Shown: positions 35,434 through 45,173 of the stretch, in pieces
How the letters are laid out: each line of letters opens with the position of its first letter
How positions within the stretch are numbered: position 1 is the stretch's first letter
Assembly (NCBI GenBank): GCA_021234155.1
Contig: JAJEKV010000040.1
Location: forward strand, 3,573,799 to 3,637,798
DNA: 64,000 nt
Direction of reading: 5' to 3'
From: Isoetes taiwanensis
Lineage: Eukaryota > Streptophyta > Lycopodiopsida > Isoetales > Isoetaceae
Position numbers and translations under genes: made by a program
The notes under the pieces: generated by a model
What the model was told of the DNA's origin: nothing
Database searches by the model: none
What the model saw: the letters and a program-made list of their open reading frames with translations, nothing else

Positions 35434-35446
35434 CCTAATGCCCCAA

Positions 35447-35553
35447 ACGCGTATTTTATACGGCGGAAAGGTATATGGGCGCTGCATGCGGAATACAACT
35501 TTAAAATTTGATTCTGAATGCCCCAAACGCAGGCAGCGCCCCTTTTCACTTTT
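35447..35553 (-). repeat. Copia C LTR3, piece 2
   Basis: It matches the LTR from ACGCGTATTTTATACGG to CCTTTTCACTTTT and is interrupted by the transposon at 35554. Confidence 0.88.
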
Positions 35554-35582
35554 GGGTCTAAGTTAGATATTGGGGTACAAAA
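35554..35582 (+). repeat. Left terminal inverted repeat of the 4.5-kb transposon
   Basis: 29 bases beginning GGGTCTAAG and ending GTACAAAA; perfect inverse of 40062-40090. Confidence 0.92.
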
Positions 35583-36364
35583 AAGCGCGACAAGCAGAAG
35601 CGGATGCAGGTAAAGCTCGAGCAAAACGTACCTTTTCGCCGACCTCAAATCCAGCTCCGAATCAGAAGAACTAAGCATTCCGGCAGAGTTTCCCTTCTGG
35701 GTGCATGAAACTAAGTGACCAATATACATGTTATCAATCTTTCTGCATTTCCGCATTTATCAACCTTTCCGCATCGGTGTTCGGGGGCCTTTAACACTCC
35801 CGTTTCCGCATCTCCATTATCGCTGTCTAACTCTTGGGCATCCTGAAAAGCTTATACTAAGAATAACGTTAACGTCTTCCGAGTACTTGAATCGTGGGGA
35901 ATCAATGAACCTGCATGTTTACCTGCTAGCTTCCATCAATTGCTTGCATTTGAACACAGTGAAGCTTTCACTTTACTCAAAGACCACAGATTTCTATAAT
36001 ATAATCTGTTGGGATTTATAGTCTCATAAATGTTGTTTTAGAATAGGTCCATCATATCATTCGTTGGGATATAGTTTCTCAAGCATTGTTTTGGATTCGT
36101 TTTACATGTTTACTATTCTCTATTTTGTAATGAGAATGGTAGCAATGATTTAAGTTCTCCTATTATGGACAGAATGCATTTTAGCAAGCATAAGCTGCCC
36201 AAAGTGATATTTTTGAGCACTTCATTGGATGGAATAGGTATATGCATGAGCGAATAATTCATATCCTTCTAATATTATGAGATGCCTTGACAAATAAGAC
36301 TTGAAGATAATAATGAGGAGCCAAAAGCGATGCTTTGACGAAATTATTGATTTAGATCCTGCTT

Positions 36365-37090
36365 GTGATGCAGGATACTATGCTACAATCCAACACTTTT
36401 TGCATCCCCTCTAGACTACTTCAAAAGGAAGAAGAACAGTTCTCTCCTCCATGTCTTGTTTCAGATAAGGTTGAAATTTGGAAGTTGAATTTCCCGAACA
36501 CTTTACACACTTTTGAGTACATAATTCACCAATGGATCGTAAGAAGAAGTTGTTTCATCCAATCTTTGCCAAGATGGTTCAGGTTCATTATACTTCCACA
36601 AAAAACAATGACATCAAAGAAAAGGTTGATTTGAATGCTTTGAAATGAATGGTTAAACACTATCACATTTGGAGTCTTTGCTAGCTTGGTTTCCATCATA
36701 CAGCGTAAATCCTCTTGGGTGCGGGGATCAAGTTTATGTTTCCTTATTTTGCATCTTATGTTGCATGTCCGGTGTTCGGATGAGATGATAAGTAAGATAA
36801 AAAACGTCATCTTAGATGGGAGATGTCATGTCTTGTTGTATGAAATACCTCTTTTGTTAAATTACGCCACACTCATTCATCCCGAAAACCGCAAGATCCC
36901 ATGGGTACCACCCATTTGGATGTTGGCTTGGAGTTTGGACTTAAAACTTTATGCATGGCTTAAGGGTATCAATGAGCATATATTGGCCAAGTTTCCAGTC
37001 ATTCTAAGTTCTCAAACTCAAGATATTACAAGTTGTATCAGACTTTTGCTGCAGAAAACAGTTTTTGCACATCTAAGGTTCCCCCTATGA
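36365..37090 (+). other. Decayed coding-like stretch in the 4.5-kb transposon
   Basis: Several overlapping frames are open here. A 38-codon frame at 36532-36648 begins MDRKKKLFHPIFAKMVQVHY. A longer one at 36686-37090 includes RKIPWVPPIWMLAWSLDLKL. No domain is recognised and the correct frame is unclear. It could be what remains of a transposase or a captured gene. Confidence 0.25.
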
Positions 37091-37101
37091 AATTTCAGCA
37101 A

Positions 37102-37600
37102 TACTTTGAATTAGCTTTTGTAATTTGGCGAGCACTTGAATAACTTTGAGGATGACTTGCTTGCCAAACCTCAGCTTCAAATAATAATGTTTGCCTCCTC
37201 AAAATAGGTCTGATACATACGTAGAAAAACTGGTCGAAAAAGTTTTTCCTTCACAAATCAAGACAAAGAGCAAAAATAAGAAAATAGATCTTGTACTTTG
37301 AATTAGCTTTTGTAATTTGGGGAGCACTTGAATAAACTTAAAGATGACATGCTTGCCAAATCTCAGCTTCAAATAATACTGTTTCCCTCCTCAAAATAGG
37401 TCTGATACAAAACTAGAAAAACTGGGTCCTTCACAAAGACAAAAAGCAAAAATAGATTTTATACTTTGAATTAGCTTTTGTAATTTGGCAAACACTTGAA
37501 TAACTTTAAGATGGCTTGCCTGCCAAATCTCAGCTTCAGATAATAATGTTTTGCAACTCAAAATAGCTCTGATACAGACCTAATTTTGTCTTGATTTGTG
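37102..37600 (+). repeat. Three tandem repeats of 140-190 bp
   Basis: Units start TACTTTGAATTAGCTTTTG at 37102, 37294 and 37462. All contain AACTTTAAGATG-like and TGCCAAATCTCAGCTTCA blocks and CAAAATAGGTCTGATAC. They differ by small indels. They lie inside the 4.5-kb transposon. Confidence 0.8.
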
Positions 37601-37840
37601 AAAGACAAAAAACATAAATTAGAAGGCATTTTAACAAATACGATATGATCCATGTCCTGTTCTTCAAAACATTGGGTCTTCAAGCAATAATACTGCCTAT
37701 TACAAAGTAGTTGCTCAAACACATCTTCAAAACATCAAAGAAAATATGATAAATAACATTACTGAATCATAGCAATGAACATAGCAAAAGTAATCCCTGT
37801 TTTTTGTTCTTTGCAAGATCAAAGTGTTAAACATCTTTGC

Positions 37841-37960
37841 AAAATCAAAATGTTAAACACAAGCATGCAGCCAAATGAGATGTCAGGGATTGAACCTAAC
37901 AAAATCAAAGGTCTGAACACAAACATACAGCCAAATGAAATGTCAGGTATTGAACCTGAG
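37841..37960 (+). repeat. 60-bp tandem duplication
   Basis: Two 60-base units, 37841-37900 and 37901-37960, share AAAATCAAA, CAGCCAAATGA and TTGAACCT with about ten differences. Confidence 0.8.
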
Positions 37961-38639
37961 AAACAAAAAAATCTCTCCTTTTTTTTCTTTCTTCTATTTC
38001 CACCATCTTTATACCTGAAGTTCATGGAGATTTATACTTCTGGCCACCATGATAACTAAAATTAAGTATTATAGTTATCCGGGAATCCAATTGAAACATG
38101 AAGTCCTTCCCAATCATCATCACTGTTTTTGCTGCACAAGAAGACCTTTTTTGCTTCAGATCTTGGCATCTAAAAAATGAAATCAATTCTAGAGGTACAA
38201 TAAAGCAAGAAATAAATCGATTCTCTGTAGCTTCCCCTTGCTACAAAAGATCCTAAACCAAGCGTTGGCATCATAGACCATAATTGAATTTCATAGACCA
38301 CCAAAAGATCCTTAATTGAATGGAATATAGACCATAAAATAGCAGAATGGAGATAATGATAATTCAATGAGCACTAATGCTTACAACATTCATTAGTACT
38401 TTGGAAGGGAAAGGTGCCTTGTGTTAGAATGAACTTATTAACAAATTGCATCCATTAGTTCTTATACGAATAAGCAAGTCACAGAAATATAAGCCATGTG
38501 GAATCCAACATATGAGACACTGAAATTTAACCACTAAAAAATGTAATAGCTCACTTGCCAGTGAACCTTGCTTTTCTTTTTCCTTCTCTTCTTCATTTTC
38601 TTTGTCATTGTCATCACCAGCCTTTGCCCCTTCTGCAAG

Positions 38640-39420
38640 AAGTTCTAGACCCCTGCTACTGCTTCCTCCCCCATGCTTGAATTTTCTACCTGCATGGAAA
38701 GACTTTTGATGTTGATGGAAGACATTTCTGCTAGATAATTTTCAATGTCTTCCTTCAGATCTTCAATCTTACATTTTAAGTTCTGCAAATCTGCTGGGTT
38801 GCATTTCTTCAAGGTTTGTTCGAGCAGCTTTTTAGTGTCTCTTCCTCCCTCAAAAAGTTCTGGATAATGTCCTTCTCAGCAGATGGTTCATTCAACCCTT
38901 CCAGCACTTCTCTTTGACTTGATTTTTCCTGTATTTGAGATGCTATCAAGTCTGTTGTCCCCTTAACAAAATAAAGGCCTCCTTCCAGTTTGTTCTCTTC
39001 CTTCTGAAGCTGCTTTTATGTGTGTCATGATGTTTTGTATGTTCACTTCAAACTTGCTGCACTCTCCTTTTCCTTTCTTTACCTATGAAGATTTAAACGA
39101 ATCGGCAGCAAATGCAGACCAGTTTACCTCATAGTTCTTAGGGTTCAGGCGTGGCTTCATAGTGTTAGACCATGCAAATGCTCTGGCAAAGCATGTCCTT
39201 ACTTCATTGTTTGTCAAGCCATCTTGATATATCACGGCAAGCGGTTCTGCGGCAAAAAAAACTCAAACTCGGGCCTCACCTCCTTCACATAAACCTTTCC
39301 TTTCACCAATGGAGTCTTCCGGACTTGCAAGAAGCCCGAGTCTGAAACATCGGACTTCTTGACATTTTTTTCGACAATGAGACCCGAGTTGTTGAGACCC
39401 TGTACTTGCAAAACTCAAAC
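38640..39420 (-). pseudogene. Captured or cargo gene relic in the 4.5-kb transposon
   Basis: Reading the minus strand from about 39420, a frame gives LNNSGLIVEKNVKKSDVSDS, VRKTPLVKGKVYVKEVRPEF and EFFLPQNRLP-stop. A one-base shift leads to LTNNEVRTCFARAFAWSNTM and LNPKNYEVNWSAFAADSFKS. After more shifts, near 38815-38690, a Lys/Glu-rich heptad-like segment appears: LQNLKCKIEDLKEDIENYL. The composition is that of real protein with a coiled-coil-like tail, but I do not recognise the family. Possible introns or frameshifts separate the parts. It could be a transposon-borne host fragment or a second protein of the element. Confidence 0.4.
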
Positions 39421-40061
39421 TACGTCACGGCAAAAGAAGCTGCAAAGAAAAAAAATCACAAATTCAATAGAATGCAAGCAAAACAAGCAACCCAATTGGC
39501 CATTTTGGAAAAAAAAAACTACTCTGAAGGATCACCGGAAGCGCTGAGTGTGCCATGTCGATACAAACAAACTTGAAGCCCGAAATCAAAGAGAAGTTCG
39601 AATGAAAGAAATAAAAAAAGCAAACAGAAGGAACTCCGGAACGCGTGTAAAACCACCCTTCAGAAGTGATGGATAAGCGCCTACCCCCAGGCCCTTCATG
39701 ACGACCCTTCCCCAAAAATTTGAAGTCGCTTTTCTTCATCTAAATCTGATGCTGATTGATCCATTTAGAATCGTGTTGTACAGAGAATTGTGTTGTACAG
39801 AGAAACCGTGCTGTACAAAGAAAATTCTGTTCAGGGGTACAACACCGGATCATGCTTCCCGCCATAGCCAAATCTTATTAACTCTCCACGCCATCTCACA
39901 ACAACCCCGCCAAATTGATTCTGTACCGAATTTGATTTTGTGGGTAGCCATGTCATCGATCCGGAAGCAATTTGCTAAAAACGGATCATCGCGTTCCCGC
40001 TCTCCAAGCACCTCCAAGCACAGCGGACCAAGCACGAAAAGCAGCGCGTCCGGACGGGTGC

Positions 40062-40090
40062 TTTTGTACCCCAATATCTAACTTAGACCC
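40062..40090 (-). repeat. Right terminal inverted repeat of the 4.5-kb transposon
   Basis: Perfect inverse of 35554-35582. Just inside, at about 39775-39845, GTTGTACAGAG-like units recur three times and could be subterminal transposase sites. Confidence 0.92.
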
Positions 40091-40241
40091 TTTTGATGCT
40101 CTTAACTTGCATTTCACTGCCACTGCTTCTCATGAATGCTTGTATGACTTATAACCTACTGCCACTGCTTCTCATAGGCTAGAGCTTGCAGAATTATTAG
40201 ATGAGTTTCCATCAAACAATTATTACATGATAACCACTTCA
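40091..40241 (-). repeat. Copia C LTR3, piece 3
   Basis: It continues the LTR from TTTTGATGCTC to ACCACTTCA and is followed by the polypurine tract of unit 3 (TTCCCCCTTC). Confidence 0.9.
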
Positions 40242-40267
40242 TTCCCCCTTCATGTAATAATGAGATT

Positions 40268-43200
40268 TCAATTGCATTGTATTAAAGTTCTCAGCTGTAG
40301 AAACCTGTTCGCTGTAAATGCTTTAGTCAGGATATCAGCTAGCTGATCATTTGTCCCAATATGTATCATTTGCAACAAGTTTTTCTTTACCATGTCTCTC
40401 AAAAAATGAAGCTCCATTTCGATGTTCTTTGTTCTTTCATGAAGAACAGGATTTTTTGACATGGCTATGCAGCTTGTATTATCACAGTAAATAATTGCAG
40501 GATTTTCTTGTTGAGTTTCCAATTCTGCTAATAGCCTTCTTTCCCAAATTAATTCTTTCGCCACCAAACAAGCTGCACTGTATTCAGCTTCTGCACTTGA
40601 CAAAGCTATGCTAGATTGCTTTTTGCACTTCCAGGCTACAGGAGCTCCACCCAGAATTACTAAGTATCCTGAGGTAGATTTCCTTTGATCTAAGTCTCCC
40701 CCCCAATCTGAATCACAGTAAGCTTTTAATTCCAATTTAGTTGGATTATACATAACATCAACTTTCAAAGAGCCTTTCAAATATCTCAGTATTCTTTTTG
40801 CTGCAATCCAATGGGCTATTCCTGGATTATTGTTGTACCTACTCAACAAATTTACAGCAAATGATATATCTGGCCTTGTACAATTAGCCACATATGCAAG
40901 ACAACCAATTAAAGACCTATATGGTGTTTTTTCCATTTGCTTTACCTCTTGAGCTGATTTTGGAGACATGTCTTCTGAAATTCTGTGTCCAGGTACTAGT
41001 GGAGTATCTGCTACATTGCAATTCTCCATTTTGAAGGTTTTCAACATATTAGCAATATGTGTTTCCTGAGATAGAAGCAAAATCTTATTTGTTTTGTCCC
41101 TGTAGACTTCAATCCCAAGAAATCTTTTTAATTCTCCCAAATCAGTCATTTGAAAGCGTTTGCTCAAGATATTTTTACAGTGTAACAAAATGTTTTTGCC
41201 TTTTGCCACCATAATATTATCATCTACATACAAAGCAATTATACACCATTCATTTCCACTTCTGAATCTGTAGAGATTACCATCACATATAAACTTCTCA
41301 AACCCTTGTTCAAGCAGATATCCATCCATGCATTTGTACCATTCCCTAGGAGCTTGTTTTAAACCATACACAGCTTGATTTAGCCTCCAAACTTTATCTG
41401 TATTTTCATCAAATCCTGGAGCTGGTTTTAAATAAATTTCTTCTTCTAACTTAGCATTCAAAAATGCTGTGCTCACATCCATATGATGAATTTCTAAATC
41501 TTCAGAGTTTGCAATTGATAACAGAATTCTAAGACTATTAATTTTCACCAATGGAGAAAATGTTTCATCAAAATCTTGACCTTGTTTTTGAGTAAACCCT
41601 TGAGCAACAAGCCTAGCCTTGTATTTTCTGGATTTCTGTATTTTCTGGATTTCTGTATATCCATTTGCTTCCTATAATGTTCTTATTTTCAGGTCTGTCC
41701 ACTAGAGTATAGGTATTAGTTCTATGAAATGAGTTCATTTCATCTTCCATAGCTTTTTCCCACTCACCTTTATGCTTGTCACTTATGGCCTCAATGTAGG
41801 TTCTTGGAGCCTCTTCACTTTCTAGAATTAGAATATCAAACACTGTATTTATTTCCCCCTCAATTTGCAATAATCTTTTACTTCTGCCATGAGCATCTCG
41901 TCCAAACAATGTAGTATCTTTATTTTCATCCTTCAATATCTGAGCTTCTATTCTTTTTCTTCTTCTGGGTTTTTCTAATATTTGTTCATGAGCATGCTGA
42001 ACTTCTTCTAAAGGTTCTTCTGACGGTCTTTCTTGAGCTGGCTCAGTTACATTTGCAGATTCATGTTGAGGTGTATAACTAAAATCTGCCTCACTTTCAC
42101 TATCACTAAAGTCTGCAACATTAGTGTGACTTTTTTCACTGGATTTTTCTGCATGTTTCAGTGGTTCTTCATATAAACCACCAGCTCTTACTTGATCATG
42201 TATAGTCTCCATGTCATTTGAAGTGTTTACTTTTGGAATGGTTTTATAGAACTGGTTTTCAGAGAATACCACATCTCTACTAACAATGACTTTTCTCTGA
42301 GCTGGATTATACAACCTATATCCTTTAGAATTTGCATCACAACCTACCAGATAGTAGATATAGGATCGATCATCAAGCTTTTTCCTTATTTCTTCTGGAA
42401 CCTGTGCAAAGGCCAAACACCCATAAGTTTTAAATTTATCAAAGATGGAGTTTTACCAGACCATAGCATTTCAGGTATGGCTCCATTTATGCTCACAGAA
42501 GGTAACCTGTTTTGGATCAACACAGCTGTTTTTAATGCCTCATCCCACAAAAAATTTGGCAGTCCTGAGTATTTCAACATAGATCTTACAGCATTGAGTA
42601 ATGTTCTATTTTTTCTTTCGGCTACTCCATTCTGCTGTGGAGAATATCTACAAGTAAGCTGCCTTTTAATACATCTGGAAGCAAAAAACCATTTAAATTC
42701 ATCTGACAGATATTCACCACCCCTGTCAGATCTAATATGTTTGATCTTAGCTCCTGTTTCTAGCTCTACCTCAGCCACAAAGATTTTAAGAGCATCTAGA
42801 GCTTGATCTTTTGATTTCAATAGATAACAGTTAGTTCTTCTACTGAAATCATCTATAAATGTCATAAAATTACTGGTTACATTTATAGGTCCACACAAAT
42901 CTGTGTGAACTAACTTCAATATTCTTTTTGACCTGTGAGCTGACTTCTTAAAGGCTTGTCTAGCTTTCTTCCCAAGCATACATCCAGCACAAATGTTCTC
43001 TTCTTTATTTGCAGACATGGTGATCAAGCCTTTCCTTTCTAATATATCAAGATTCTTGAAATTTGTATGCCCAAGTCTGTTGTGCCAGATTTGTTTGGAT
43101 CCACATTCAATGGAGTTAAGACATGGAATATGTTTGTAATGAAATCCAAACAAATTACCAACACGTCTGCCAACAAACTTAATTTTATTATCTTGAAATA

Positions 43201-44561
43201 TCGTACATTCTAGTTTCTCAAATACAACTTTGTATCCAAGATCAACAAGTTGGCTTACTGAAATTAGATTTCTCACTAAACCAGGCACACACAATACATC
43301 TCTGAGTTTTAACGGTTTCCCATTCAAATCAAAAAGTTCTAGAACACCAGCATCCTTAATTTGCTGAACTCCACCATCTCCTAGCTGTACAAGTCCATCT
43401 TTCTTCACACAATCGTGTAGCAGACTTGGCTTGAAAACTACACTTTTTTCTGCTCCTGAATCTATCACACAAAAATTGTCATGCATAGATTTTGAAGCAA
43501 GAACTTTATTCGAGATATGATTACATTTTACCTCAAATATCTCATCTCCACTGCTTGCTTCTTCAGTTTCTTCTTCTTTGACCAAATTTAAGCTTGGCTG
43601 ACTCCTTCCTCTCCCCCTGCCTCCACCTCTGGCACGACCTCTGCCTCTTCCAGATGAAGATTTGGGACTTGGACACTCTGAAGCTAGATGTCCTTTACCA
43701 TCACAGTTAAAGCATCTGAACACTTTGCCTTCAAATGTACAGTTGGCTTTCAGATGGCCATACTGATTGCATTTAAAGCATGGCCCTATTTTATCCTTAC
43801 TCATTCTTGAGGTACTTCCACCTCTTTTGATTTTTCCACTATATAACACTTCTGGAGACTGTTCTTCATCATCAAATCCCCTTCGAGTTTGTTCAAATTC
43901 AGTTTGGATCATCTTTACAGCATGCTCCTTACTAGTAGCCACATTTCTAATTAATGTAGCTAAATGAGTGTTATGAGAAACTGACTTGGCCAAGTACAAG
44001 ATTTGATTTTGATCATTCAGAATAGAACTTGCACCTTCCAGGTCTGCAACTATGGACTCAAATTTTTCCATAAACTCAGTAATATTATCTTTCTCAAACA
44101 ATTTAAGCCTTCTAAGCTGCTTTTCTAAAACATCTATTTGAGAAGAACTTTTAATTTCAAAGTGCTTAATCAAATATTCCCACATCTCTTTTGGTTGCTT
44201 ACCTCTTAGTTTTAACTTCAAAGCAGTTCCAACCTTGCTCATGATAATGGCTTGGGCCTCCATTATTTTTGTGGCATCTGTTTGAACAAAGAGGGCTATG
44301 CTTCCACCCACCAGCGGTTGAAACACCACCTGAACTTTCACTTGCACTCGCTGTTGGACCACCTCCTGGATTAGTACTTACATTCGCAGATCCTGCCGGA
44401 GATGCTGAGGTGGCCATGGCAAATGTACTGCCGTCAATTAAACCCCAAAGGTTTTCAAACTCCAAAACTGACTTGATTCCTTCCTTCCAAATTTGAAAAC
44501 CTGTATCACCTTTAAATACTTCAATAGTTGCCAGCAAATTGGCACCAAATCTAGTTGACAT
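40268..44561 (-). pseudogene. Copia C unit 3 gag-pol
   Basis: Gag starts at 44561 with MSTRFGANLLATIEVFKGD, shifts frame near 44290 and continues in a 658-codon frame (44362-42386). That frame holds both CCHC knuckles, the protease site VIDSGAEKSVV, pre-integrase and integrase, with a short deletion in DLCGPINVTSNFMTF relative to unit 2. A frameshift near 42440 leads to 42416-41613, and a short tandem slip near 41630-41655 (repeated TTTCTGTAT) breaks the reverse transcriptase start. The rest, 41551-40268, is one open 427-codon frame with YVDDNIMV, CDSDWGGD, YCDNTSCIAMSKNPVLHERT and DILTKAF. It is the only unit with a complete RNase H end. Three or four lesions inactivate it. Confidence 0.92.
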
Positions 44562-44574
44562 CTTGAATCACCTG

Positions 44575-44588
44575 AGCTCTGATACCAA
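44575..44588 (-). promoter_or_regulatory. Copia C unit 3 primer-binding site
   Basis: The minus strand reads TTGGTATCAGAGCTC next to LTR4. Confidence 0.88.
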
Positions 44589-45173
44589 TGTTAGTATTTG
44601 AGCAAACTATATTCTTAAATTAAATGTCTAGCAAGATTAATCATTAACAACTTGTCTTAGCAAGTAATAAGGGAGCCAAATTATGGTCACTAATCCCTTA
44701 TTCCACAGCAATCATATTTTGAACAATCTTTAACACTTTCTCAAACATTATGATATGCTAGACCAAATTGTCGCTGCTCCTTGGTAGATCCGGCAGCTCA
44801 GGGGTGAATCAGCTTTCCAAATCAGGCCTCTTCAATTATCTCCAAATATATCCCACATGCGTATTTAAATTGCCTCTGCACCATTGAAACCTAACTAGGT
44901 TTCCACATGTATCTTTTTCACGCGTATTTTATACGGCGGAAAGGTATATGGGCGCTGCTTGCAGAATACAGCTTTAAAATTTGATTCTGAATGCCCCAAA
45001 CGCAGGCAGCGCCCCTTTTTACTTTTGATGCTCTTAACTTGCATTTCACTGCTACTGCTTCTCGTGAATGCTTGTATGACTTATAATCTACTGCCACTGC
45101 TTCTCATAGGCTAGAGCTTGCAGAATTATTAGATGAGTTTCCATCAAACAATTATTACATGATAACCACTTCA
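44589..45173 (-). repeat. Copia C LTR4 (outermost 5' LTR)
   Basis: 585 bases, with an internal deletion of about 48 bases after GTCGCTGCTCCTT relative to LTR1. It shares CTCCAAATAT and TTGCCTCTGCACC with LTR3 against CTACAAATAT and CTTGTCTCTGTA in LTR1 and LTR2. It is followed by the GTTTT duplication. Confidence 0.92.

Larger units (their letters stand above)
33377..35436. other. Filler patch in LTR3: CHAT exon, hairpin, hAT tail
   Basis: About 2 kb of unrelated pieces replaces about 20 bases of LTR3. It has no inverted ends and no target duplication. At the right edge, 35436-35450 copies an LTR segment (AATGCCCCAAACGC) that normally lies about 80 bases further on; such a small misplaced copy is typical of repair by template switching. 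I infer double-strand-break repair that pulled in several genomic fragments. A degenerate DNA transposon that had captured the exon is an alternative. Confidence 0.55.
35554..40090. mobile_element. 4.5-kb DNA transposon with perfect 29-bp inverted ends, superfamily unknown
   Basis: The ends 35554-35582 and 40062-40090 are perfect inverted copies (GGGTCTAAGTTAG...GTACAAAA and complement). The insertion splits the LTR between CACTTTT and GATGCTC. The target duplication is either TTTT (4 bp) or, if the ends begin GGTCT, CTTTTG (6 bp). The ends are unlike the usual starts of CACTA, hAT, Mutator, Harbinger or Mariner elements. Inside are tandem repeats at 37102-37600 and 37841-37960, short GTTGTACAGAG repeats near the right end (39775-39845), and decayed coding stretches on both strands. 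No transposase was recognised. Confidence 0.85.
22499..45173 (-). mobile_element. Ty1/Copia family C: tandem array of three internal regions and four LTRs
   Basis: All three internal regions are on the minus strand and share the intervening LTRs: LTR1 22499-23131, LTR2 27267-27899, LTR3 in three pieces from 33020 to 40241, LTR4 44589-45173. Only the outermost ends carry the 5-bp duplication GTTTT. The array therefore grew from one insertion, most simply by unequal crossing-over between LTRs. LTR1 and LTR2 differ at about nine of 633 positions by eye, so the array is younger than Copia B. Later events put two MITE-like elements into unit 2, and a filler patch and a 4.5-kb DNA transposon into LTR3. 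Confidence 0.93.

Noticed and set aside
39464-39739. Minus-strand frame MKKSDFKFLGKGRHEGPG
   Set aside because: Hydrophobic, Phe-rich content in an AT-rich interval near the transposon end; no support beyond being open.
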